Part shown: one piece after another, positions 45,231-59,750 of the stretch
Layout: each line of letters opens with the position of its first letter
Numbering within the stretch: the stretch's first letter is position 1
DNA from: Amorphochlora amoebiformis
Lineage: Eukaryota > Cercozoa > Chlorarachniophyceae
Direction of reading: 5' to 3'
NCBI GenBank assembly: GCA_054601695.1
Contig: BAAHQB010000097.1
Location: 496,001-560,000 of the forward strand
DNA: 64,000 nucleotides
The notes under the pieces: generated by a model
The model's database searches: none
Told to the model about the DNA's origin: nothing
What the model saw: the letters and a program-made list of their open reading frames with translations, nothing else
Translations under genes and position numbers: made by a program

Positions 45231-45397
45231 ATATACATATGACCTGGACATCGTTGTATTACACCCAAGGTAGATACTAATAAGATATGTATGTATGTGT
45301 ATATATATATATATGTATATATATATGTATATGTATAATATATATATGACCTAGACATCGTTGTATTACACCCAAGGTAGATACTAATAAGATATAT
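45168..45397 (-). repeat. two copies of exon start plus acceptor
   Basis: ACATCGTTGTATTACACCCA and the following GGTAGATACTAATAAG recur at about 45247-45291 and 45352-45396 across (TA)n. Differences from the exon within the aligned codons (TCT/TCC, AGA/AGG) are synonymous. Confidence 0.9.
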
Positions 45398-45412
45398 ATA
45401 TATATATATATA

Positions 45413-45475
<63 letters not shown>

Positions 45476-45670
45476 GCAAATTGGTATATATATATATCTT
45501 TGAATATAAATAGATAATTTTGTATGTGTGTTTGCATATATATATATATATATATATATACAATATATGCATATGTATGTATATATCTATATACATATAT
45601 ATATATACAAATAGAAATATATCATTTATACTGTTTGTACAGCCCAGTATATAATTATGTATATATTGTC

Positions 45671-45701
<31 letters not shown>

Positions 45702-45823
45702 TGCATATATTATATATATATATATATACAAATATATATATATGTGTATATATATATAATATAATACAATATAATCTATACACACACATATATATATGTA
45801 TACATATTTATATATCTATACAG

Positions 45824-47268
<1,445 letters not shown>

Positions 47269-47279
47269 GATCGTGTGGT

Positions 47280-47595
47280 TGTCTCTTTCTCGCTCTCTTT
47301 TTCTCTCTTTCTGCCTCTCTCTCTTTCTCTCTTTCTGCCTCTCTCTCTTTCTGCCTCTCTCTCTTTCTGCCTCTCTCTCTCTTTCTGCCTCTCTCTCTCT
47401 TTCCCTCTTCCTCTCTTTCTCGCTCTCTCTTTCTCTCTTTCTGCCTCTCTCTCTTTCTCTCTCTCTCTTTCTCTCTTTTTCTCTCTCGTTCTCTTTCTAT
47501 TATTTCTCTCTCTCTCTTTCTCTCTCTTCTCTCTCTCTAATGGTGTTTTTCTTCTCTCTCTCTCTCTCTTTTTCTCTCTCTCTCTCTTTCTCTCT

Positions 47596-47638
<43 letters not shown>

Positions 47639-47815
47639 CAATGGTTTTCCTCTCTCTCTCACAAGTCCGTTTCTCTCTCTCTCCCTCTCTCTCTCTCTTT
47701 TTCTCTCTCTCTCTCCTTTTCTCTCTCTCTCTCTCTTCTTTTCTCTCTCTCTCTCTCTCTTCTTTTCTCTCTCTCTTTCTCTCTCTTTCTCTCTCTCTCT
47801 CGTCTGTTTCTCACA
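47280..47815. repeat. (CT)n block
   Basis: Polypyrimidine + strand starting a few bases after the stop codon at 47268. Ser/Leu-rich ORFs in it are repeat artefacts. Confidence 0.95.
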
Positions 47816-47956
47816 TATTATATATATATATAGAAATATATATATATATATATATATGTATGTATCCATCCACATCTCCCTCTTCACATCTCTCGGATTC
47901 TCCAGAAAAATAATCGTGATTTGTTTTTTTTTGGGTATTTTCTCTCCCTCCCTCAC

Positions 47957-48063
47957 TTGAATGGTAGGATGTTGCTGGCTCCCTCTTCTCTCTTTTCTAA
48001 GAGTTTAAGCTTGTAGGTGTCAATAGACAGTTTGATTACGGATGTAGTCGAATTTTTAATCAT
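47957..48063 (-). CDS. candidate first exon
   Basis: ATG-initiated 35 codons plus two bases (MIKNSTTSVIKLSIDTYKLK, then LLEKREEGASNILPF) followed by a GTGAGG donor. The sequence is protein-like and free of repeats. The next exon would lie in or beyond the (CT)n block to the left and is not identified. Family unknown. Confidence 0.42.
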
Positions 48064-48208
48064 GATTTTTTAATTTCGCGGCATTGTTACTAGTGTTAGA
48101 TTTTTCCCGGTTATAAAATGCGTCATACTGTGGAAGTATTAGAACTATCGTACACATGCTATAACTAGTATAAGCATTATAAGTTTGCATATATATACTA
48201 TAGTAGAC

Positions 48209-48297
<89 letters not shown>

Positions 48298-48653
48298 CAT
48301 CTAGTATTTACATATACCCATCTCTGTACTATATTACGATTATTATTATTTAGATATATAATGATCTAAATGATACTATATCCTAGATATCTAGTATGTA
48401 TATCAGATATATTTATGTACTAGTTCTCTAGGTTCTCTCTCTCTCTCTGACTCTCTCTAGTCTCTCCTCTCTCTCCCTCTCTAGCCTCTCTCTAGTCTCT
48501 AGTCTCTTTCTCTCTCTCTTTTCCTTTCTCTCTCTCTCTAGTCTGAGGATACTAGACTTCTGATCATGATGTATATAAATACAGAAATGTATCATAAAGT
48601 TTATGTACTAGAGTCTATCGTCATAGTCTAGTGGTATATTTATACACATATCT

Positions 48654-48707
<54 letters not shown>

Positions 48708-48983
48708 ATCTAGATATATATTAAATACTATATATTAATTTATTAATTTATATAAATATATGCGTACTATCATATTATACATATCATATAGATCACAGTG
48801 TACATGCACTATAGTACACGCATATAAACTTTATGATGTACATCATAGCTCATTGGGTCTAGACCTTTTATTTGAACTTTTTAAGGTGATAAGATATATT
48901 AGTTAGTATAGGTCCACTAGTAGGTTTTGAGCCTCTAAGAGCGCCTGGCAGTTGGGTTCCGAGATGACACATCTTTTTTCCTC
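48064..48983. other. unique AT-rich intergenic sequence
   Basis: Contains (TA)n at 48210-48285, a short CT tract (48432-48543) and (TA)n at 48657-48705. No exon could be supported. The probable intergenic space between a minus-strand terminal exon and a minus-strand first exon. Confidence 0.5.
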
Positions 48984-49102
48984 TCATGACGTTTCGTTTT
49001 TTTTGGGTTCCGAGATGACGAAATCTTTCTTCTCGTTGTCGAAATCGAGATGGCGGCCGACCAGAACACCGAATGATTTGTAGTCTACGATCACTTTAGC
49101 GT
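48984..49102 (-). CDS. terminal exon of a minus-strand gene
   Basis: After CTACACAG the exon encodes AKVIVDYKSFGVLVGRHLDF, then DNEKKDFVISEPKKNETS and TGA (39 codons with stop). It has alternating hydrophobic and charged residues typical of a folded domain end. A ~55-bp segment around the stop (TTGGGTTCCGAGATGAC) is repeated just downstream. Upstream exons are not identified. Family unknown. Confidence 0.5.
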
Positions 49103-49125
49103 CTGTGTAGATGAGTCATTCAGGT

Positions 49126-49156
<31 letters not shown>

Positions 49157-49605
49157 ATATTATATAGAAAACACATATATGTGGATGAATATCTGTATAT
49201 ATATATATATATATAGTTGTACAGATGTTTAGAAAATATGAATATTGTACATAGGTATATTGTAATTAATGCATAGATATATATGTACACATATCTATAT
49301 ACATGTATGTATATATATATATATTATATTTGTGTAATATATGTATATATATATATGTATACCTATATAAATATATAAATAAAGTATATAAATATACTGC
49401 ATAGAATATACATACATATATATATACATATATATATATACTATTTATATATCATGCATGCAATATATATATATATATATATATAAATTCATATATATAT
49501 ATATGTATATGCAGGAATTGCCTAATGCACACTTAATGCATATAACTAAAAATCATGCATACATGCATATATATATACATATATAATATATATATTTTTA
49601 TATAT

Positions 49606-49640
<35 letters not shown>

Positions 49641-49740
49641 ATATAATATATATATACGCATATATATATATATATATATATATTATACATATATGTACAC
49701 TATACATTTACATACATACATCACACAATTACATACAAAC

Positions 49741-49771
<31 letters not shown>

Positions 49772-49842
49772 CACATCCATATACATATACATATACATAC
49801 ACATATACACTTCCATATACATATACATATACACATACATAC

Positions 49843-49873
<31 letters not shown>

Positions 49874-49961
49874 TATGTACATATATACATACACATTAAC
49901 CCTTCCCCTGGAGATAACCATCCTATGCACTCCTATTCTCATCCTAATCTCTAACCCACAG
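49103..49961. other. TA/CA repeats
   Basis: TA and CACATA repeats, with no exon until the acceptor at 49961. Confidence 0.7.
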
Positions 49962-50084
49962 AGTGCGAAAGAGAGCAAGAGAAAAGAGATACACACAGAG
50001 AGAAGAGATAGATTCCAACGGAATGTGAAACCGAAAGAATCCAACCCTAACCCTAACGCTAACCCCACATCTAACCTCGCATAA
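49962..50084 (+). CDS. terminal exon with telomere-derived codons
   Basis: The acceptor CTAACCCACAG leads into SAKESKRKEIHTERRDRFQR, then [20 protein letters not shown] and TAA. The C-terminal NPNPNANP is coded by AACCCTAACCCTAACGCT, a CCCTAA repeat in frame. The body is very basic and probably helical. Upstream exons are not found. It is convergent with the minus gene ending at 50223. Confidence 0.45.
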   Translation, partial: SAKESKRKEIHTERRDRFQRNVKPKESNPNPNANPTSNLA

Positions 50085-50222
50085 CGCGAACTCAACCTTA
50101 TCCTAACCCCAACCCTACTCTTATCCCTAGCCCTCTCAAAAACACCTAACCCAAGCCCTCTCAAAAACACCTAACCCAAGCCCTCATTTACCCTGACAGT
50201 CCGTAGCCTACAAACTCTAACC
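50085..50222. repeat. degenerate CCCTAA with a 29-bp tandem unit
   Basis: An unspliced space between convergent gene ends. CCCTCTCAAAAACACCTAAC occurs twice in a row. Confidence 0.7.
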
Positions 50223-50319
50223 CTAAGCTCTTAACGTACCACCGATCTCTATAATCTCGTCGAGGGTGTGAACACCTCCTGTTGGGGGCATTAGTGTTGG
50301 AGGAAATGGATGAGAAGGA

Positions 50320-50380
<61 letters not shown>

Positions 50381-50545
50381 ATTTTAAAAGTCGGGGAATG
50401 GATGGAGTATTGCTTGTGTTATTTGTGGGTTATAGATGTAGATTGTAGGCTTAGAGGAGAAGATATATGAGGGATTGAATGTGTTTGTACGGAAATTTTT
50501 TTTGGGGTGGGGTTTGTATAGCGTGTATGTATTTATGTATATATA

Positions 50546-50576
<31 letters not shown>

Positions 50577-50583
50577 GAGTATA

Positions 50584-50624
<41 letters not shown>

Positions 50625-50662
50625 CATATATACTATATATATATATATACACACATAAATAT

Positions 50663-50723
<61 letters not shown>

Positions 50724-50791
50724 AATATACATATATATACATATATATATATATATATAATCATACTTTATTTATATATGGACAATATGCC

Positions 50792-50833
<42 letters not shown>

Positions 50834-50875
50834 TTATATGTATACATTTGTGTACATATATATTGTATATATATG

Positions 50876-50948
<73 letters not shown>

Positions 50949-51496
50949 CATATACATCTACTATCGCAGATCCATGGAGACATGTGATGATAAGTACAAA
51001 CCTGACCTTCATGTGCGTAAGTCACCTGATATTGCACCCCATCGAATCCAACCTTAACCCCTTCGATGGACGGGTTCTTCCCCATCAGCTTTCCGATGAC
51101 TTCCGATGCTCTATCAGACTGGCCCAAATTCCATCACGTCAATTCTACAGGGCCAATTTCGAACATTCATAGACTTCAGAAGAGGAAAGAAAGATGAAGA
51201 AAAGAGATATCGATATTGATGAGGGAGCGTAGGAATACGAAATGAGGGTAAAAACAGAGCCGATGGCTCTGCTTTCCCTATACCACGTGGATGGTTGGCG
51301 GAAGCTCCCTTCGCTTTCCCGAAGCCTGACGACATCCACAAATGTCAGGAACATGCATGAATAATTGTATCTCTTCGAACCGATCCGGTTGAATGCATCC
51401 GAAACCGGGGCGGGGCACAACGCAGCCATCGTGCAGTGAAGAGGCGAAGGGAAGCCATTGGTCGGGTTGACACATGTCCGACACGTGTTCATACAT
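50223..51496 (-). CDS. three-exon gene, unknown product
   Basis: Exons 51496-51284, 51118-51007 and 50278-50223 join in phase to give about 126 aa. It begins [20 protein letters not shown] and contains [20 protein letters not shown] and [13 protein letters not shown]. It then has [37 protein letters not shown] and a C-terminus [17 protein letters not shown]. An internal donor at 51025 (GTGACT) is an alternative to 51006 (GTCAGG). A second frame of exon one is also open. The last intron contains (TA)n. Start codons of this and the + gene are 64 bp apart. Several Cys in exon one may bind metal; not a recognised motif. Confidence 0.5.
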
Positions 51497-51560
51497 TGTG
51501 ACATTGACAGGGGTCACACGAACCCGGATTCCAACGTTGACCCTCCATTTAACGGAGGGG
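51497..51560. promoter_or_regulatory. very short bidirectional intergenic region
   Basis: 64 bp between two opposed ATGs, not AT-rich and without microsatellite. If both starts are right, the two promoters overlap or the transcripts overlap at their 5' ends. Confidence 0.35.
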
Positions 51561-52352
51561 ATGTCGGACTCCGACAGCGATGAGATAATAATTAAACGCC
51601 GGAAAAAATGCAAAACTGCGTCCGTGGATGTCGACCTATTATTTGCGCAGATTCAAGAGCAAAAACAAATGCACTCGGAGCTCCAAAAGGTGCGTGTCTC
51701 AAAGCTCCGAAATCCTTAATTGACTGTCGACAATTTTTCCAGATGCGCGAGAAGCAAAAGGCCTTCAGGCCCTTGAACGACCTCAAGAATATCAAATCTG
51801 TAGACGCAAAGGAGAACACGGGCAAAGCCGCAGATGAGCCCCCTAACGAGCCAAGTGCAAGTATTTTACAGTTGTTTCCGTATTGGGACCAGGTATCCCA
51901 ACGTCGGGCATTCATTTTCGTAGTATTTATACGGTGTATACTTCCAGTATATATGTAGTATATACTCCCATTCTCTCAGAGTCTTCCGTCGGTCGATGAT
52001 GTGGCCAGCTGGACGATCCTTAACGAGCGCAGCGCCGAAATCAGGCAATCCAAGCCATCTTCAGAGCCTAAGGATTGGGCCAACATGTACAGAGTCGGTA
52101 CGTATCCCTTCTAAACCTCCAGTCTAATCTGAAATTTGTCTCAGAAAACACTACTGATTTCCAGCGGCTTTCCACCCCTTAACGTACGTCGTGGAAGAAG
52201 CGTGTGCTATACTGAAGGCTGCTATACGAGGAGGAAAGTCAGTCACGCACCAAGCCTCATGGTCCCAAGGCTTAGTGAACCGGAGTAAAGTGCCAGCTGA
52301 GAAGATGTCGGGCAGGAAACCAAAAAAGAGTAGCAATTACATACATACGTAA
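51561..52352 (+). CDS. complete four-exon gene, 194 aa, unknown product
   Basis: Exons 51561-51689, 51743-51892, 51980-52097 and 52165-52352; the introns are 53, 87 and 67 nt, all GT-AG with pyrimidine-rich ends (TTTTTCCAG, CTCTCAG, TTTCCAG). The N-terminus is acidic then basic ([20 protein letters not shown]), resembling a phospho-acceptor patch and a nuclear localisation signal. A helix ([18 protein letters not shown]) follows, then [37 protein letters not shown] and [20 protein letters not shown]. The tail is basic ([11 protein letters not shown]). Nuclear location is inferred. No domain recognised. This is the cleanest small gene in the window. Confidence 0.72.
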
Positions 52353-52363
52353 AAATATGTATA

Positions 52364-52410
<47 letters not shown>

Positions 52411-52531
52411 CATTTACATATATATTACGTATACATACATATATATATATATATTATATATATATATATGTGTGTGTGTGTATACTATTACTAACATGTA
52501 CATACAAACACACACACATACATACGTATTC

Positions 52532-52572
<41 letters not shown>

Positions 52573-52574
52573 AG

Positions 52575-52654
<80 letters not shown>

Positions 52655-52743
52655 GTATATACATATACAATACATATGTGTACATATGTGCGCGTGCATG
52701 TGTTAATAATATATATAATACATATATAAATATATGTACATAC

Positions 52744-52785
<42 letters not shown>

Positions 52786-52855
52786 AGTATATGTACATTT
52801 ATAATATGTGTATGTACATGGCTAAAATACAGAAACATATATACACACACACATC

Positions 52856-52893
<38 letters not shown>

Positions 52894-52894
52894 T

Positions 52895-52958
<64 letters not shown>

Positions 52959-53140
52959 GTATACATAAATATGCACACATGTTATATATCTACATATAAA
53001 TTTTTATATATATTGTCATGTTATATACGTATAGAAATATATAGAAATGTAACATACATATATATATATATATATAATAAATAAATAAATATATTTATAT
53101 ATATATATATACATACATACATATATACATATATATACAC

Positions 53141-53174
<34 letters not shown>

Positions 53175-53177
53175 CTT

Positions 53178-53218
<41 letters not shown>

Positions 53219-53263
53219 TTTATATATATATATATATATAAATATATATATATATAGATATAT

Positions 53264-53330
<67 letters not shown>

Positions 53331-53443
53331 TAGATATGCCAATATATCACACTTGTATACACTAGGTATATTTTATACATATAGACATACATATTATACA
53401 TACATATGATCTATATAATATATATATACATACATATAATAAT

Positions 53444-53519
<76 letters not shown>

Positions 53520-53555
53520 TTGTACATACATACATCACACATATACATATTACAT

Positions 53556-53620
<65 letters not shown>

Positions 53621-53692
53621 CATACATACATATAAACTCTCTCCTGCACTCCAAACACTAAAAACCCTGATCCATGTTCAGATACAAAACCG
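52353..53692. repeat. TA-rich desert
   Basis: (TA)n with CA/TG and AAT runs, and no exon seen until 53693. Confidence 0.8.
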
Positions 53693-55236
53693 ATGAAGCC
53701 TACTTTTATCCCAAGCCTTGACGACTTCATCAGCACTCTCATAGGTATGTTTAAGCCAATTCGTTTTCAGCACCCTTCCCTAACACCAAATCACTCAGAA
53801 TACGGCTTCGAGACGAAGGACTATTCGACGCGTGGGAAGTCCGAATCGGGACGGAGAGGAGGTAGGTTTCGTTGAGGGAGGGAGATGGGGAGAGAGAGGA
53901 AGGGAGAGGGGGGGGGAGAGTGAGGAAGGGCGAGAGAGAGAGATAGGGAGCGGAGCGAGAGAGGAAGGGAGAGAGTTTGAGATGAAGGGAACAGAGGGGG
54001 GAGAGAGGCAGATGTAGTCAGAGAGAATTTTGGAGAATGAGAGAGAGAGGAAGGGATAAGGGAATTGTAGGGTGCTTGGTCGCCAGGGGCCAGAAGGGGA
54101 CAGATAATACGCTTGCTGTAGTCTCCCCTCTCACACCCACGTATCTCAAAGTCAAGGTATTCCCGTGGCGGAACTTCGGAGCGATCATTGACGTGATGGA
54201 GGAAGCTATGATTCACAGGCACAAAATCTCTCTGAGAAGCCGTTGAAATGCCGGGTAGTTACCAAATATTCTGATCTGAAAAAAAAATACAATCTCAGAG
54301 GCGACGATCTGTCCCCAGCTTTGTTAGAGCCTGTGGTCAAGATCCTCACGACGGTCTACGCCCGCCTAGTCTTAAAAAACGTCTCCGACGCAACCTCAGA
54401 AGACTGCAAGGTCTCTCATCCGCGCAATATCCATTTCACCTAACCCTTACAACTGTAGCCTTTTTTCCCTTTAATTACACTCCTCCTCAGGACTCGATGG
54501 CATGCGCGAAAAAGGTAGGAAATTGCTTGAGGCGGGCTATTCTGTGGGGTTTAGTTATCCCAAAGGAGGACACAGACATCGAGAAGATCCTCGTGGATAT
54601 AGCGCTGGGATTTAAATCACCCTTGCTTTGCGCAGAATATGTCCAAGAGGTGTAGCTCCCTCTCTAACCCCACACCTAATCCAAACCTCTTCCAAATTGA
54701 ATCCTTCCGCGAAAAAAATCCAGCTATCTTCATAATTTCTTCCTTTTTCCTATCCTGTATCATCACACAGTCTCGTAACTCCTCCAAGACTTTGAGAATT
54801 TCATGTTCCGATAGGTGCTTCCCGTGGTGCCTGCTGAGCACCCCTTACATAAGGATGCGATATGCCTCCGCGGGCGAGTCGCCGGCAAGATAATGAACCA
54901 TTTCGTGGGCACAAGTGAGACCGTCAGGGATGCAAATATTATCACGTCTGTGCATAAGATCTTGAGGTTTTATAGATGCATGTAGAAATGCATAATTTAT
55001 GTATATATATCATCTATATTGATATACGTGTATAATCTGCATTAAAATACATTTATGTGTTTTACATATGTAGATTATTTATGTATCTATAAATATATAC
55101 ATATATATATATATATATATGTTGTATATTAGATAAATTTTTTTTACATACATATATATCATATATATATATATATATATATGTGTTTTGTGTACATATA
55201 TATATGTACATGTATTAACTATAGTTGTGTATGTGG

Positions 55237-55278
<42 letters not shown>

Positions 55279-55365
55279 ATATTCATATATATAGAACATA
55301 CAAAACATTGCTATATGTACGGTTTTATATACATGAAGCAAAAATGCTTTATGAATAAACTAGAC

Positions 55366-55397
<32 letters not shown>

Positions 55398-55941
55398 TAA
55401 GCATTAACACATACACACACATCATACAGCCGTACCTCATATAGCAATAATGATTTACCTTCACATATCCCAACATTTCTAATCTCCAAACTATCGATGT
55501 TTTGCTCTCTCCTTCTCATGACATTATACAGAAGAAATTAAATCTCACAACATCCCTGACCATTTCATATGTGGTTTCTGACTCAGCACTTTGGTGACAA
55601 GAAATGGCAAATCCACAAGGCTAGACGGAGGTCAGAGCCACGACTGCTGACGGGGGTTATTTACAATGTGATCTGACCGAAAGCTTTTCTAAACCCCCAC
55701 CAGATACGTTCGAACTCACGGCCGCCTTGGCAAAATTAGCTCACGTGGCCTGCGGACAAGCGGGAAGCCGGACGTGTGTTTTGTTTATGTTTTCAATATA
55801 TATGTATATATCTATTCATCATATATATATATATATAATGATGTGTGTATATGTATATGTATAAATCTATTTAAAAACATATTTATATTTTTGAACACAT
55901 ATTTTTGGTATAATAAATGTAATATAATGTATATTCGTATG

Positions 55942-56027
<86 letters not shown>

Positions 56028-56099
56028 TGTGTACCCATACACACGTATATTATATTATATATATACATTTTTATATATATATATATACATATATATACA

Positions 56100-56132
<33 letters not shown>

Positions 56133-56313
56133 GTATACATATACATATTACATATACACATATATACATATATATTTTGTATATCTGATATATATATAAA
56201 ATATACATCAGACATATAAAATACATATCAGATATACATATATATATATATATGTATGTGTATCAGATATCTATATATATATATATATATATATATCAGA
56301 TATGTATATATAT

Positions 56314-56362
<49 letters not shown>

Positions 56363-56733
56363 GTATGTAATAATATACACATGTATGCTATATATGTATA
56401 TGTATATATATATTTTATGTAATATATATATATATATATATTATATACCTCCTCCCGTCATGTCCATCTACATAATTAACCAAATCTCTTTTCCCCAATA
56501 GCAAGAATGAGCGATTCGAATTCAAGGCAATCTGCAAACTCTTTTGCGAAAAAATCCCCGAGTCCCTGCCCGGCAGACATGCTGGCCACCAGAAGAAGAG
56601 CGCTCAGATATCGGCATATACCGTAAGACAATGGTACTTGGATCCGTACAGGGCTCTGCAGAAGAGGTTTGATGTCGCAAAATACAAGGAAAAAAACAGA
56701 AAGAGGAAGTGTTGACTTTTACTAGTTTCTAGA
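53693..56733 (+). CDS. eight-exon gene, about 344 aa, unknown product
   Basis: Exons 53693-53861, 54122-54192, 54219-54410, 54491-54649, 54815-54914, 55532-55573, 55704-55773 and 56502-56733; all junction phases agree. Landmarks: [148 protein letters not shown]; and [20 protein letters not shown] near the C-end. It looks like a folded, largely helical protein. The 26-nt gap 54193-54218 is either a tiny intron or a frameshift. Exon one could also be split at 53745-53770. Introns are mostly plain and short except the last, which holds (TA)n. No family recognised. Confidence 0.62.
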
Positions 56734-56767
56734 GTTTTACCCAGGCTGCACTAGAATGACATTACAG

Positions 56768-56937
56768 ATTAATCATTGCATCGATGTATATACAGAGTTA
56801 TGGAGTTGAAGAATTATTAACGGACTCAAATTTAACTTTTACAAGACATTGTAGTGCTGCAGGGCCTGGTATTCCGCCGTCTGTTCGAGGTATTGCTAGT
56901 ATTGTTCGTCGTAATTTGTCGATCTAGCCGAATTTCT
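56768..56937 (+). CDS. candidate extra exon or small ORF
   Basis: After ACATTACAG, open to TAG (LIIASMYIQSYGVEELLTDS, then NLTFTRHCSAAGPGIPPSVR). It lies 35 bp after the stop of the previous gene. It may be an alternative terminal exon of that gene, joined from a donor inside its last exon (for example GTTGAC at 56711), or a separate small ORF from the ATG at 56784. Confidence 0.35.
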
Positions 56938-57394
56938 AAATCTACTAGATCTAGAGCTTAAAACACCAATATTATTTTACTATTAACTCGCTTGTCTAGC
57001 TTGTATTACGTGTAAATTTATAAAATGGCTTGAACTGAATTCAAAAGTTTATTAGTTCATAAACTTTTTTTCCTATCGCTAGAAAATTAGAGCTGTGTAT
57101 CGATTACTTTTGAATCACTGAGATATGCACAAGTGTTGGACTCGAAATGAGGTTTCTGAATATTACTAAGAACCCGATGTGCTGTGTTTTTCAAGGTAAT
57201 ATTACTAGTACTACCTCAGAAACATGGGGGGGGGGGGGCGGGGGAAGAGAGAGAGATTTGTAAGCCTGAGTTCTACTCTCTTGTACTCGAAGCACAGCTC
57301 TACACTAGAGAATCATGCCTGATACTCATAGTCTCCAGTCTAAATCAATTTTGAAAATTTCCTTAGACTCTCTGTGTACATGTGCAGATTTCTT
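56938..57394. other. unique intergenic sequence
   Basis: Unique AT-rich sequence with a 12-base G run near 57227. No exon supported. It separates a + gene end from a minus gene end. Confidence 0.6.
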
Positions 57395-57761
57395 TCATTT
57401 CAGTGGCCCTGAAACGAATTTCAGTGGCCCTGAAACGATTTCCCTTTCGCATGGAATCTTGAAATCGAGTTGTGTGTTGGGGTCGATCCGTGTAACGATT
57501 GCGGCCGGGGTTTCTTGGGTTTCACTTGCTACCGGTGACTTCTGCATGATAGCATATATATATATATGTACATATATATATATATGTTTATATATATTTA
57601 TATATGTATATACATATATATATATATATATGTGTATATAAACGATGTATATAATGTGTACATGTGTGTATGTATACAAATGTAATAATATGCATGTGGA
57701 CGTATACATTACACATAGAAATATATGCATGTGTATATAATATATATATATATACATACAT

Positions 57762-57807
<46 letters not shown>

Positions 57808-57838
57808 TTTTTGTGCATACACAAGTACATACATATAC

Positions 57839-57920
<82 letters not shown>

Positions 57921-59353
57921 CATCGTACATTTACCTTCCGCATGGCCTGCGATGCGTCAAATGCAAGTGCTCTATGTCTGATATATATTATATATCATAT
58001 GTATGTACGTATATGTATATATGTATATATGTACATATCTATAAAAATACATACGTTAAATGCAAGTGCTCTATGTCTGATACATATATCATATGTATGT
58101 ACGTATATCTATATAGGTATATATGTATATATCTGAAAAAAAATACATACGTCAAATGCAAGTGTCTTTATGTCTGATATATCATATGTATGTACGTATA
58201 TGTATATAGGTATATATGTATATATCTATAAAAATACATACGTTAAATTCAAGTGCTCTATGTCTGATACATATATCATATGTATGTACGTATATCTATA
58301 TAGGTATATATGTATATATCTGAAAAAAAATACATACGTCAAATGCAAGTGTCTTTATGTCTGATATATCATATGTATGTACGTATATGTATATAGGTAT
58401 ATATGTATATATCTATAAAAATACATACGTTAAATGCAAGTGCTCTATGTCTGATACATATATCATATGTATGTACGTATATCTATATAGGTATATATGT
58501 ATATATCTGAAAAAAAATACATACGTCAAATGCAAGTGTCTTTATGTCTGACATATCATATGTATGTACGTATATGTATATAGGTATATATGTATATATC
58601 TATAAAAATACATACGTTAAATGCAAGTGCTCTATGTCTGATACATATATCATATGTATATACGTATATCTATATAGGTATATATGTATATATCTGTAAA
58701 AAAATACATACGTCAAATGCAAGTGTCTTTATGTCTGATATATCATATGTATGTACGTATATGTATATAGGTATATATGTATATATCTATAAAAGAATAC
58801 ATACGTCAAATGCAAGTGCTCTATGTCTGATACATATATCATATGTATATACGTATATCTATATAGGTATATATGTATATATCTGTAAAAAAATACATAC
58901 GTCAAATGCAAGTGTCTTTATGTCTGATATATCATATGTATGTACGTATATGTATATAGGTATATATGTATATATCTATAAAAGAATACATACGTCAAAT
59001 GCAAGTGCTCTATGTCTGATATATATTATATATCATATGTATGTACGTATATGTATATATGTATATATGTATATATCTATAAAAATACATATGTCAGTGT
59101 GCATTCGATTCCTGATATATATGTGTGTGTATGTGTACGTTTGTATATGTGTATGTGTATCATGTGTATATGTATAATATATAGTATATTGTATATATGT
59201 ATATATCTAAAAAAATGCATACGTCATTTGCAAGTGTTTCGATCTCGATATATATCATATGTATGTGTATATTATATATATGTATATATGTATATATCTA
59301 TATCTATGAGAATAATATATTATATTTAGTTATGTATGTATGTATATATACAT

Positions 59354-59419
<66 letters not shown>

Positions 59420-59481
59420 TATATGTATACATACGTATATATATATACATACGCATGTAAAGTCACACAAACATATATACA

Positions 59482-59525
<44 letters not shown>

Positions 59526-59746
59526 AGTAATATATACACATACACGTACACATACACACATATGTATACATAAAGGATAGAATAAGAGAAACAGAAACAG
59601 AAAAGGAGAAAGAAAGCGAAAGAGGAAAAAAAAAAAATAGAAAAAGAGAGAAAATGTAGAAGTGAGATTGACAGCGAACCTTGCCAATGGTGCGCTCCTA
59701 GCATGGCACGTGCGGGTCATTTCTCCGGGCTGGGAGTCTTCCTCGA
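57395..59746 (-). CDS. 3' end of a gene with a ~1.7-kb decoy-filled intron
   Basis: Exons 59746-59680 ([20 protein letters not shown]), 57977-57935 ([14 protein letters not shown]) and terminal 57541-57395 ([20 protein letters not shown], then [20 protein letters not shown] and a repeated FVSGPLK before TGA). All phases agree. The acceptor at 59747 is preceded by CCCTAA-derived sequence. The middle intron carries about a dozen copies of the start of exon 57977-57935. The duplicated VSGPLK at the C-terminus comes from a 21-bp tandem repeat. 5' exons are missing. Family unknown. Confidence 0.6.
57978..59240 (-). repeat. ladder of ~93-bp units carrying acceptor plus partial exon
   Basis: About 13 tandem units. 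Each contains TCAAATGCAAGTG..TATGTCTGAT (reverse complement of ATCAG|ACATAGAGCACTTGCA) plus a TA-rich spacer with CATATGTATGTACGTATAT. Roughly alternate units carry a TGTCTTTA variant that would shift the frame. The last two (about 59090 and 59220) are degenerate. Confidence 0.95.
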
Positions 59747-59750
59747 CTAT

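Noticed and set aside
51145-51504. 119-aa minus ORF in a second frame
   Set aside because: Overlaps the preferred exon frame and does not connect in phase with [13 protein letters not shown].
53745-53770. 26-nt intron splitting exon one of the 53.7-kb gene
   Set aside because: Gives a convincing alternative frame ([15 protein letters not shown]), but its end phase cannot join any downstream exon. The unsplit exon can.
57978-59240. CRISPR-like array (regular ~93-bp units)
   Set aside because: Units are tandem copies without distinct spacers, in an intron-bearing genome. They match an exon edge.
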